A DNA stretch of 64,000 bases from Flavobacteriales bacterium UBA1494. GTDB taxonomy: Bacteria; Bacteroidota; Bacteroidia; Flavobacteriales_E; Vicingaceae. This document shows positions 47,699 to 55,094 of the stretch, in pieces (position 1 is the stretch's first letter; each line of letters starts with the position of its first letter). The stretch spans positions 124,001-188,000 of the forward strand of contig CAJJAT010000008.1 of NCBI GenBank assembly GCA_905182175.1, read 5' to 3'. The translations under genes were made by a program, and so were the position numbers. The notes under the pieces are model-generated. The model was not told where the DNA came from, searched no databases, and saw only the letters and a program-made list of their open reading frames with translations.

Positions 47699-47738
47699 CC
47701 ATCCCATTTTTGGGAAAACTAAATTAAATCCTTAACGC

Positions 47739-48281
47739 ATGTACGCAATTGTAGAGATAGCAGGGCAACAATACAAGGTAGAAAAAGATCAACAAATTTT
47801 TGTTCACCGTTTAGAGGGAGAAGAAGGTTCAAAAGTAACTTTTGACAACGTTCTTTTAACTGCTGATGGAGACAAGATTCAAGTTGGCGCCCCAGCTGTA
47901 GAAGGTATATCGGTTTCAGGAACTATTCTGGAACACCTAAAAGGCGATAAAGTAATCGTCTTTAAAAAGAAGAGAAGAAAAGGCTATAAGAAAAGAAATG
48001 GCCATCGTCAGTATATGACGAAACTTGAAATCACCGGCTTTGGCACTTCGACTGGCTCAGCAGCCGCTCCAAAGGCTAAAGCAGCTCCTAAGAAAGCAGA
48101 AGCTGTAAAAGAGGAAGCTCCAAAAGCTGCAAAAGCTCCTAAGAAAGAAGCTGCAAAAGCACCAGCTCCGAAAAAGGAAGAAGCTCCAAAGACAGAGGTT
48201 AAGAAAGCTCCTGCTAAAGCTAAGCCAGCTGCAAAAAAAGCCGATCCTACGAAAGAGGATGATAAAAAAGAAGATAAATAA
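47739..48281 (+). CDS. rplU: 50S ribosomal protein L21 with a long Ala/Lys/Pro tail
   Basis: 180 residues; the family is usually about 103. The core (1-103) begins MYAIVEIAGQQYKVEKDQQI and has KKKRRKGYKKRNGHRQ. Residues 104-180 are a low-complexity tail of A, K, P and E that looks disordered. It precedes rpmA by 55 bases, the universal L21-L27 pair. Confidence 0.97.
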   Translation: MYAIVEIAGQQYKVEKDQQIFVHRLEGEEGSKVTFDNVLLTADGDKIQVGAPAVEGISVSGTILEHLKGDKVIVFKKKRRKGYKKRNGHRQYMTKLEITGFGTSTGSAAAPKAKAAPKKAEAVKEEAPKAAKAPKKEAAKAPAPKKEEAPKTEVKKAPAKAKPAAKKADPTKEDDKKEDK

Positions 48282-48336
48282 TCATACAGACAAAAGACTG
48301 TATTGATTTAATATAAACAGAAAAAACTTATAGATC

Positions 48337-48600
48337 ATGGCACATAAGAAAGGAGCTGGTAGTTCTAAAAACGGTAGAGATTCGGAAAGTAAACGACTAG
48401 GTGTTAAAATATTTGGTGGTCAAGCTGCCATTGCAGGTAACATTATTATTCGTCAAAGAGGAACAAAGCACCATCCAGGTGAAAATGTTGGAATTGGAAA
48501 AGACCACACTTTGTACGCTTTAACTGATGGTATCGTTACCTTCCAACAAAGAGCTAACAAAAGATCATTTGTTCACGTGAAGCCTATTGCTGCAGCGTAA
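48337..48600 (+). CDS. rpmA: 50S ribosomal protein L27
   Basis: 87 residues. It begins [20 protein letters not shown], with the N-terminal tail that reaches the peptidyl transferase centre, and contains [21 protein letters not shown]. There is no N-terminal extension of the kind that is cleaved in Firmicutes. A terminator follows. Confidence 0.98.
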   Translation: MAHKKGAGSSKNGRDSESKRLGVKIFGGQAAIAGNIIIRQRGTKHHPGENVGIGKDHTLYALTDGIVTFQQRANKRSFVHVKPIAAA

Positions 48601-48622
48601 GTAAAGATTTTTTTACACATTT

Positions 48623-48678
48623 AAACCCTAGTCAACATCTAAGTAAATTTAGATTGTTAGCTAGGGTTTTGTTTTTTT
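48623..48678 (+). terminator. Terminator after rpmA
   Basis: AAACCCTAG and CTAGGGTTT pair, with a further inner stem ATCTAA/TTAGAT, followed by TGTTTTTTT. It lies 22 bases past the rpmA stop. Confidence 0.8.
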
Positions 48679-48680
48679 AC

Positions 48681-48957
48681 AACCGACCGTCTCGGTATGC
48701 TTTCATCTCGGTATTTTCTAATTCTTCGAACTACTCGACGACAGCTGCGTTCCGTTTCGAAAGGAGCCTTTAATTACCGACCATCTCGGTGCGCAATCGT
48801 CTTGGTATGTTCTCATTCTTCGAACTACTCGACGACCGCTACGTTCCGTTTCCAAAAGAGCCTTCTTGAAGATACACGAGATCAAATTTTTCGTTAAAAA
48901 GGTCGTTGAGTGCCGAAGACAGGAGGTGTATCCAAACGCCTTTTTGAGTAAATTGCC
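48681..48957. repeat. Structured repeat, left copy of the GIY-YIG flank
   Basis: The copy holds two ~95-base subunits of the form CGACC(A/G)TCTCGGT...TTCGAACTACTCGACGAC...GTTCCGTTTC (48681-48774 and 48776-48875), then a hairpin tail whose arms CGTTAAAAAGG(T)CGTT and AACGCCTTTTT flank GAGTGCCGAAGACAGGAGG. The same order recurs at 49262-49530. Reading the reverse strand gives only spurious peptides. Confidence 0.85.
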
Positions 48958-48960
48958 TTT

Positions 48961-49242
48961 ATGAAATGTCACATGTACATCCTACTCTGCGCAAATGACA
49001 CGTCCTACACTGTCAGAACAAAATACTTAGAACAGCGAATAACACAACACCAAAATGGAGAGAGGGCGAATTACACTAAAAAACATGCTCCGGTTAAATT
49101 AATGTATACGAAAGAATTTGATAGAATTGATTATGCCTTCAATCGTGAAAAGCAAATTCAAAATTGGAGCAAGAAAAAGAAAGCGGCTTTAATTAATGGA
49201 GATATTGAAGAGTTAAAGAAAGCTGCCAAGAAGAAATTCTAA
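48961..49242 (+). CDS. Small GIY-YIG domain protein, altered motif
   Basis: 93 residues. It is the single-domain GIY-YIG type frequent in Bacteroidota: CHMYILLCANDTSYTVRTKYL, LEQRITQHQNGERANYTKKH, and FNREKQIQNWSKKKKAALI. The usual YTGST of the family reads YTVRT here, replacing the glycine of the YIG element by valine, so activity is doubtful, while the conserved Arg (LEQR) and Glu (REKQIQNW) remain. The gene starts three bases after the left repeat and is followed 20 bases after its stop by the right repeat. Function of these small proteins is not established. Confidence 0.85.
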   Translation: MKCHMYILLCANDTSYTVRTKYLEQRITQHQNGERANYTKKHAPVKLMYTKEFDRIDYAFNREKQIQNWSKKKKAALINGDIEELKKAAKKKF

Positions 49243-49261
49243 TCAAGTTTCATCGTGTACT

Positions 49262-49530
49262 TTCGTCTCGGTCATCTCGGTATGTTCTCATTCTTCGAAC
49301 TACTCGACGACCGCTACATTCCGTTTCCAAAATTAGGTCTTTAATTACCGACCATCTCGGTACGCACTCGTCTCGGTATGTTCTCATTCTTCGAACTACT
49401 CGACGACCACTACGTTCCGTTTCCAAAAGAGCCTTCTTGAAGATACTCCAGAGCAATTTTCGTTAAAAAGTTAGTTGAGTGCCGACAACAAGAGGTGTAT
49501 CGAAACGACTTTTTTAACGAAAAATTTGCT
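49262..49530. repeat. Structured repeat, right copy of the GIY-YIG flank
   Basis: It repeats the left copy in the same orientation: two subunits (49262-49346 and 49348-49446) with the TTCGAACTACTCGACGACC core, then a hairpin tail with arms AGCAATTTTCGTTAAAAAG (49452-49470) and CTTTTTTAACGAAAAATTTGCT (49509-49530). The second subunits of the two copies are almost identical, including AGAGCCTTCTTGAAGATAC. Confidence 0.85.
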
Positions 49531-49683
49531 CATTAATACAGTCCTAAACTATTAACTACGAACAAATCAAACCTTAACTATTTCTTAAACCAAAAGCATT
49601 TTATTAAATAAAAAATTAGCCCAAATTTAATCTCTAATGTCATATTAATATGAAATTTAAAAGACCTCTCTTTTTTTATTCTA

Positions 49684-50352
49684 TTGTTAATATTTGCTCT
49701 TTTGGTTACGCAATGTAAAGAAGACGATGATAACAGCAACAGAGGCGGAAATAAAATAATAGATGGAACGCTTCCTCAACCTACAGATACTATTTATGTA
49801 GATAATGAACTAAAAAGATACTATTACTTTGGTGAAGGCAGTTGGTGGGTTTACAAAAGAACAGATACTAATGTGGCAACATATGATACTGCAACTTTAG
49901 TGAAGAGAGAAAGTCGAATTCTATACGAACGAATTGATTATCCAACAGCTTGGGAATATGCATTTACAGGTATATTCCATTCTTATTACAGTTCTCTACC
50001 AAGAACTGTAGAACCTAAATTGCAGGTTGGCACAGCTAATTTAAACAAGCAAATGGATCGAATTAATATATTTTCTCAGAAAACTTTATTTAAAAATGTA
50101 AGTGACTTCTTTTCGCTTCCTATTGACTCCATTTCTATGCTCAAAAAAAGTAATGACAACACTTTTCTAATTGATACAGATAATTTGATCACTTCCAATT
50201 CTGACTTTGCTAATACAATTTATATCAAATCTGGAAGGCTCCCAAGTTTTAGATATGAAATATGGATTTCTAAAAGTGTAGGCCCTACCAAATACTTCAA
50301 CCCTGGAGATAACAGCTCCCGGGAGTTAATCAACTATAAAATTAAGCCTTAA
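49684..50352 (+). CDS. Putative lipoprotein, start region frameshifted
   Basis: The open frame (222 residues from TTG 49684) starts LIFALLVTQCKEDDDN, a lipoprotein cleavage site lacking a basic n-region. An ATG at 49650 in another frame opens MKFKRPLFF; removing one T from the T7 run at 49671-49677 would join both into a complete lipoprotein signal. So either translation uses the TTG or the gene is broken. The body has YYYFGEGSWWVYKRTDT (about 41-57), a pattern shared with the lipoprotein at 51.1 kb (YFDFQPGTYWVYEDSLS), and both end in an xNYxI motif. The paralogs are not recognised as a named family. Confidence 0.7.
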   Translation: MLIFALLVTQCKEDDDNSNRGGNKIIDGTLPQPTDTIYVDNELKRYYYFGEGSWWVYKRTDTNVATYDTATLVKRESRILYERIDYPTAWEYAFTGIFHSYYSSLPRTVEPKLQVGTANLNKQMDRINIFSQKTLFKNVSDFFSLPIDSISMLKKSNDNTFLIDTDNLITSNSDFANTIYIKSGRLPSFRYEIWISKSVGPTKYFNPGDNSSRELINYKIKP

Positions 50353-50383
50353 CTCACTGCCAATTTCAATAAACTCGATTAAC

Positions 50384-50910
50384 ATGAAAAAGTTAGCACT
50401 TCTATTAACTATTATTACTCTATTTTAAGAACCCTATTCCAATACTTGCTGTAATCAACAACTTGATTTAAAATTTACTACTGAGGAGGTAAATACAGCT
50501 TCAAATGATCTTATTGTTCAATATTCTTTCAGTTACCCTGAAGATTCAATTATTACCGTGGACTCTATCTGGTATTCTTTTACCAACAATGAAGGACTTG
50601 CCGTTAGTGAAAACAGATTAGTATTTGGAGAATTAATCGAAGAGTAGCCCACTCAACGACAAATTTATATCTCTTTTGATCATGAGAGTACCCGAACAAC
50701 GAAGACCCTGCAAATGCAGGAGTAAAGATAGATAGCCAATTAGATTCGTTGCTTTTTGAGAAAACAACATTTACAAAAGTAAAAATCATATCAAATTTTA
50801 CTAGAAAAAATGGCTTACCGAAGGATACGTTTAGAACTTGGTGGGCAAAAGGTATAGGAGTCATCAGAAAAGAAATGGAAGATGGTAGGGTTTTCAGATT
50901 AAAGCGTTAA
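50384..50910 (+). pseudogene. Broken paralog of the neighbouring lipoproteins
   Basis: ATG 50384 opens MKKLALLLTIITLF, then TAA; the frame continues with CCNQQLDLKFTTEEVNTAS and SIWYSFTNNEGLAVSENRL to TAG at about 50645. From about 50697 another frame gives DPANAGVKIDSQLDSLLFEK and ends TWWAKGIGVIRKEMEDGRV, FRLKR, TAA at 50908. That ending matches the SILWWAKDVGLIRIEFESGR end of the 51.1 kb lipoprotein. Two stops and one frameshift prevent a full product. Confidence 0.75.
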
Positions 50911-51077
50911 GAAATGATAAAATAGCTCAAACTTCAAAGAATTAAAAAATTTATTTAACCAACCTAAAATCTAATTAGACGGCAGTAAAAACCCTTTAAT
51001 GGAACAGAAATAGCACTACCGCCTAGTTATCATGGCATTAATTTACTGCTTTTGTTATATTACTATATAACAAGACT

Positions 51078-51707
51078 ATGAACAAAACATTTACTTTAAC
51101 TCTGCTTTTAATGGCATTTATTATTGGTTGCATACCAGACGATGAACCCTTATATAACTGCGAAGACCCAATTCCTGAATACAGATTAGACGAAGACTTT
51201 AAGGCCTATTTTGACTTTCAGCCGGGCACGTATTGGGTTTATGAGGACTCTTTAAGTGGTGAATCCGATTCTGTCTATATTATTTCGAATGAACGTGAAA
51301 TAAAGGAAGGAATTTCGGGTAGAGGATGTGATGCCAGATATAACAATGAAACTTTCTTTATAGAACAAATAAAAAGCGACACTATTGAGAAGTTAACCGC
51401 TTCAACGACTTTTACTGGAAGAGGATATATGTTTATAAATTCAAGCCTGACTGGATCTCACTTCTACATGAAAAAAAATGGACAATCTCCCGGAAAAAAC
51501 AACATACACAACCTAGCAGAGATTGAGGAAATAAGTTTTAACAATATAAATTTTAAAGATATAATAATACTTCAAAAAACGACTAGAGTTAATTTGCAAG
51601 ATATTGAGACATCCATTCTCTGGTGGGCAAAAGATGTTGGGCTAATCCGTATAGAATTTGAAAGCGGCAGAGTACAACGAATTAAAAATTACAATATAAT
51701 TAAATAA
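51078..51707 (+). CDS. Putative lipoprotein of a local paralogous family
   Basis: 209 residues, intact. The lipoprotein signal MNKTFTLTLLLMAFIIGC places Cys18 as lipid site. KAYFDFQPGTYWVYEDSLSG (about 44-63) and the C-terminal WWAKDVGLIRIEFESGRV match the genes at 49.7 and 50.4 kb. The protein is mostly beta by its alternating pattern. No named domain recognised. It is followed by a broken T9SS gene after six bases. Confidence 0.8.
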   Translation: MNKTFTLTLLLMAFIIGCIPDDEPLYNCEDPIPEYRLDEDFKAYFDFQPGTYWVYEDSLSGESDSVYIISNEREIKEGISGRGCDARYNNETFFIEQIKSDTIEKLTASTTFTGRGYMFINSSLTGSHFYMKKNGQSPGKNNIHNLAEIEEISFNNINFKDIIILQKTTRVNLQDIETSILWWAKDVGLIRIEFESGRVQRIKNYNIIK

Positions 51708-51713
51708 CTAACT

Positions 51714-53130
51714 ATGAAAAAGCTAATATCAATAACGGGAATACTACTATGCAATTTAATATTGTTCGCGCAAAGTGGTTCTGTGCCGTATGGAATTCAA
51801 TTCGAAAATCTTGAAACTGAAAATGCAGAGGGCTCTTTTAGTGTTTCCTTTACGCTCAATTTCTTTGATAATGTCACAATAAACAATGACAATTTCACCA
51901 TAACTGCACCTGATGGATGGGTGGTAAGTACCAATTCTGCAAAGTTAGTTGGTGTGCATCAAAATCAAGAAACTTACAATGACACCTTAGCTATCACCTA
52001 CCCCTCTAATTCCTTCTACTACCATTCAAGCTAACTAAAACGAATGGCAATTTACCTCTTTTCCTCCTTTCCGAAGTGTGGATTCTAATCTAAGTCAATA
52101 TTATCAAGATGCTTCAAGCAATTGGATTAACGCACCCTTAACCATTCAATATTTTCATATCTAGATATTTAATTCGCTCTCATGTTTTGAAGCTATCTCT
52201 GACCCGTCCACTTACGATCCTTTTTCAGATGGAGGAAGAATAAGTAATTGCCCATCTTGTCCGCTAATAAATACACCAAACTTCGAAAGCATTTCCTTAA
52301 ATGGTGCTTTGATTGATATACAAAACACCTTGCAAGGTGAAGAGGTAAACTTATCTCTAGAGTTTGGAAGATTGGCTGAAATAATTACAATTGAAGTTGA
52401 AGAGCACTCGTCAAATGTTATTTTGATTCAAGCTTCTGCTTATGATAAGCTAAAAGAGGTTTACGGAGAAATGATAGTGAATGATGAAATTAATGTTAGC
52501 TCTACCGCGAATATTCCTCAAATTAACGAGTTTGCACAAAATTTAATTGAGGTAATTAATTTGAGAGCAAGCAGACTTTTCTTCAACGAAATTGAAAGGT
52601 ACGATGAATTTGTATTCCATAACATAGACAAAGCGATGCTATTTCATGGTGTTCGAAGAAATGATTTAGCCCTTGCAACTTTAGCTAATTTAAAATATAC
52701 AGCTCCTGCTAATTAATTAGAACGAGTAAATAGTCTTGAATGTTATATTCTGAAAGAAGAACTACTACTCAACAACGAGATTAGTGATTCAGAATATGAA
52801 AACCTGAAAGAATACTGTAAAATCAATGCTACCCATATTGGAGAAATCCCTTCTGCCGAAGAGAATTCAAATGAAGATGCATTTGACGTTAACATATTTC
52901 CCAATCCAACAGAAGGGACTTTAACTTTACGGCAGAAGGTTTTAATGGTGAAACCCTTGAAATTCGAATATTCAATTCAAGTAGTCAGTTAGTTTATGAA
53001 AATGAATTTAACAGTTCTAATAGCTAGGTCAACTAACAATTAGAATTAAGTGGATTAACGAGTGGCATATATAACATGCATTTAATCTCTAACGATGCAG
53101 TTGTGGTAAAGCAAATCATTCTTCAATTAT
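51714..53130 (+). pseudogene. Broken T9SS-sorted surface protein gene
   Basis: The first frame gives a signal peptide (MKKLISITGILLCNLILFAQ) and a beta domain to a stop at 52032. After a +1 shift the frame continues with SVDSNLSQYYQDASSNWINA, a TAG at 52162, then FEAISDPSTYDPFSDGGRIS, and the segment MIDIQNTLQGEEVNLSLEFG to TAA at 52714. It continues as LECYILKEELLLNNEISDSE and NIFPNPTEGTLTL, then shifts again into AEGFNGETLEIRIFNSSSQ and LSGLTSGIYNMHLIS. The end is a type A sorting domain. At least four stops and two shifts make it a remnant. Confidence 0.8.
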
Positions 53131-53272
53131 ACTTACTGTTTAAACTTCTAATAATTCTTAAAAGAGTCACAATCTTGTATTGTAACTCTTTTTCTTTTAC
53201 CAAAATATCCCATTGTCTCTACCTACTGATTGTGCAAACTATATTACCTTTACGGGACGAATAAAAAAGAAC

Positions 53273-54544
53273 ATGTTACAAATTCCTTACCTTAGAGAAA
53301 ACCGAGATTTAGTAATTGAACGCTACACCAGAAGAAACTTGGATGCAGCCGAAACTATTGATCAAATCATAACGCTAGACAACCAACGAAAAGCTACGCA
53401 GCAATCGATGGACCAAGATTTAGCCGAAGGAAATAGATTGGCAAAAGAAATTGGCGATTTGTACAAAAGCGGAAAAGCTGCGGAAGCAAACGAGCTAAAA
53501 CAAAAAACGAAGGTTTTAAAGGAGAAGAGTAACGAAGAGAAGACAAAACTTCAAGAAATTGAAGAAGCTCAATTAAACCTTTTATATCAGCTACCAAACG
53601 TTCCCAATGCAATTGTACCTAATGGGAAATCCGATGCAGACAATAAAATTATTTCGGAACACGGAACAAAAGCCAAATTTGATTTTGATGCAGTCCCTCA
53701 TTGGGATTTAGCTAAAAAATATGGCTTAATTGATTTTGAAGTAGGTGTTAAAATTGCAGGAGCGGGTTTTCCTGTTTACATGGGCAAAGGAGCAAAACTA
53801 CAAAGAGCATTAATTAACTTCTTTTTAGATGAAGCTGAAAACGCAGGCTATAGCGAAGTAGTTCCTCCACATTTGGTAAACGAAGCATCAGGTTATGGCA
53901 CAGGACAACTTCCTGACAAGGAAGGGCAAATGTATCACGTAGGAGTTGATGACTTATACTTAATACCAACCGCAGAAGTTCCCATAACCAATATTTACAG
54001 AGATGTAATTGTAAAGGAAAGTGACTTTCCTATTAAAAATTCTGGTTACACTCCTTGCTTTAGGAGAGAAGCCGGCTCTTATGGAAAAGATGTTAGAGGT
54101 TTAAATCGATTACATCAGTTTGATAAGGTAGAAATTGTACAAATTCAGCACCCAGATAAATCTTATGAAGCATTGGATGGCATGGTAAAACATGTAGCTT
54201 CTATTTTAGAAAAATTAGGCTTACAATACCGAATCGCATTGCTTTGCGGTGGCGACTTAGGTTTTACTGCCGCCATTACATATGATTTTGAAGTATATTC
54301 TGCAGCACAAAACCGCTGGCTAGAGGTTAGTTCTGTATCCAACTTCGAAACATTTCAGGCCAACCGCTTAAAATTGCGTTTTAAAAATGAGGAAGGAAAA
54401 ACTGAATTGGCACACACTTTAAACGGAAGCGCATTAGCGTTGCCTAGGATTATGGCAGCCTTGCTAGAAAATTATCAAGTAACTGATGGAATTAATATTC
54501 CTGAAGTATTGGTACCTTACACTAAATTTGACAAAATAGATTGA
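53273..54544 (+). CDS. serS: Serine-tRNA ligase
   Basis: 423 residues from ATG 53273; the reading from 53213 adds 20 residues unlike the family. The N-terminal coiled-coil arm (about 25-105) is followed by the class II core, with FRREAGSYGKDVRGLNRLHQ (motif 2) and NGSALALPRIMAALLENYQ (motif 3). Charges tRNA-Ser and tRNA-Sec. First of a five-gene run with short gaps. Confidence 0.97.
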   Translation: MLQIPYLRENRDLVIERYTRRNLDAAETIDQIITLDNQRKATQQSMDQDLAEGNRLAKEIGDLYKSGKAAEANELKQKTKVLKEKSNEEKTKLQEIEEAQLNLLYQLPNVPNAIVPNGKSDADNKIISEHGTKAKFDFDAVPHWDLAKKYGLIDFEVGVKIAGAGFPVYMGKGAKLQRALINFFLDEAENAGYSEVVPPHLVNEASGYGTGQLPDKEGQMYHVGVDDLYLIPTAEVPITNIYRDVIVKESDFPIKNSGYTPCFRREAGSYGKDVRGLNRLHQFDKVEIVQIQHPDKSYEALDGMVKHVASILEKLGLQYRIALLCGGDLGFTAAITYDFEVYSAAQNRWLEVSSVSNFETFQANRLKLRFKNEEGKTELAHTLNGSALALPRIMAALLENYQVTDGINIPEVLVPYTKFDKID

Positions 54545-54545
54545 C

Positions 54546-55094
54546 ATGAGAAAAAGTATTTTATTTTTATCAGTAATTGGATTATTCTTAACAGCTTGCG
54601 GTCCTAAAATAAACTCAGATCAACAAAAAAGTCTTTCCACCTTAACTTCTCAAGTAGATTCGGTTACATCCATAATAAATGCTATGGATAGTGTTGAATT
54701 GATGACGTTAACGGACAACTTTTTTAATCGTAAAAACTTCTTACAAAAGCAAATGATAGATACGCTCGAGCCAGAAATTATTTTTAAGCTAGATGGTTTT
54801 ATTCAGCTTAGAAAAACAATGGGTTTTATAAGAGGAGAATACGGAGTCATTAAAAAGGAAGCAAATATTATGAAAGACCAAATGGTTGACTTGAACCATG
54901 ATGTTTCTGAAAGATTAATTGAAGAAAAACAGTTTGGACGTTATTATAGTTTGGAAAAAGCAAATTACGACGAATTAAAATTAGCCTCTATTCAATTAAA
55001 AAGAGCAGTTGAAGTAAGCACAAAAGAATACAACGAAAGAATAGTAGCTGTTGACTCAGTTATTGATGCATACAAAACGAAAATAGATGAATAA
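54546..55094 (+). CDS. Putative lipoprotein
   Basis: 182 residues including the start; the signal MRKSILFLSVIGLFLTACG places Cys18 as lipid site. The mature part is helical with charged repeats (TSQVDSVTSIINAMDS, FGRYYSLEKANYDELKLAS), likely coiled coil, and has no known domain. It starts one base after serS and its end overlaps the TPR gene by eight bases, so it is translated with both. Confidence 0.78.
   Translation: MRKSILFLSVIGLFLTACGPKINSDQQKSLSTLTSQVDSVTSIINAMDSVELMTLTDNFFNRKNFLQKQMIDTLEPEIIFKLDGFIQLRKTMGFIRGEYGVIKKEANIMKDQMVDLNHDVSERLIEEKQFGRYYSLEKANYDELKLASIQLKRAVEVSTKEYNERIVAVDSVIDAYKTKIDE

Noticed and set aside
48697-48972. Open frames on both strands in the left repeat
   Set aside because: They are translations of the repeat itself and have no start context or family match; the same peptide (GRRVVRRMRTYR) appears from each copy.
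49250-49456. Minus-strand open frame in the right repeat
   Set aside because: Same repeat-derived peptide as in the left copy; not a gene.
48681-49530. CRISPR-like array
   Set aside because: Only four related subunits of about 95 bases, with an intervening gene and no regular unique spacers; no cas gene nearby.
53076-53264. 62-residue plus-strand open frame
   Set aside because: It begins inside the sorting domain of the T9SS remnant and runs past its natural end; not a separate gene.
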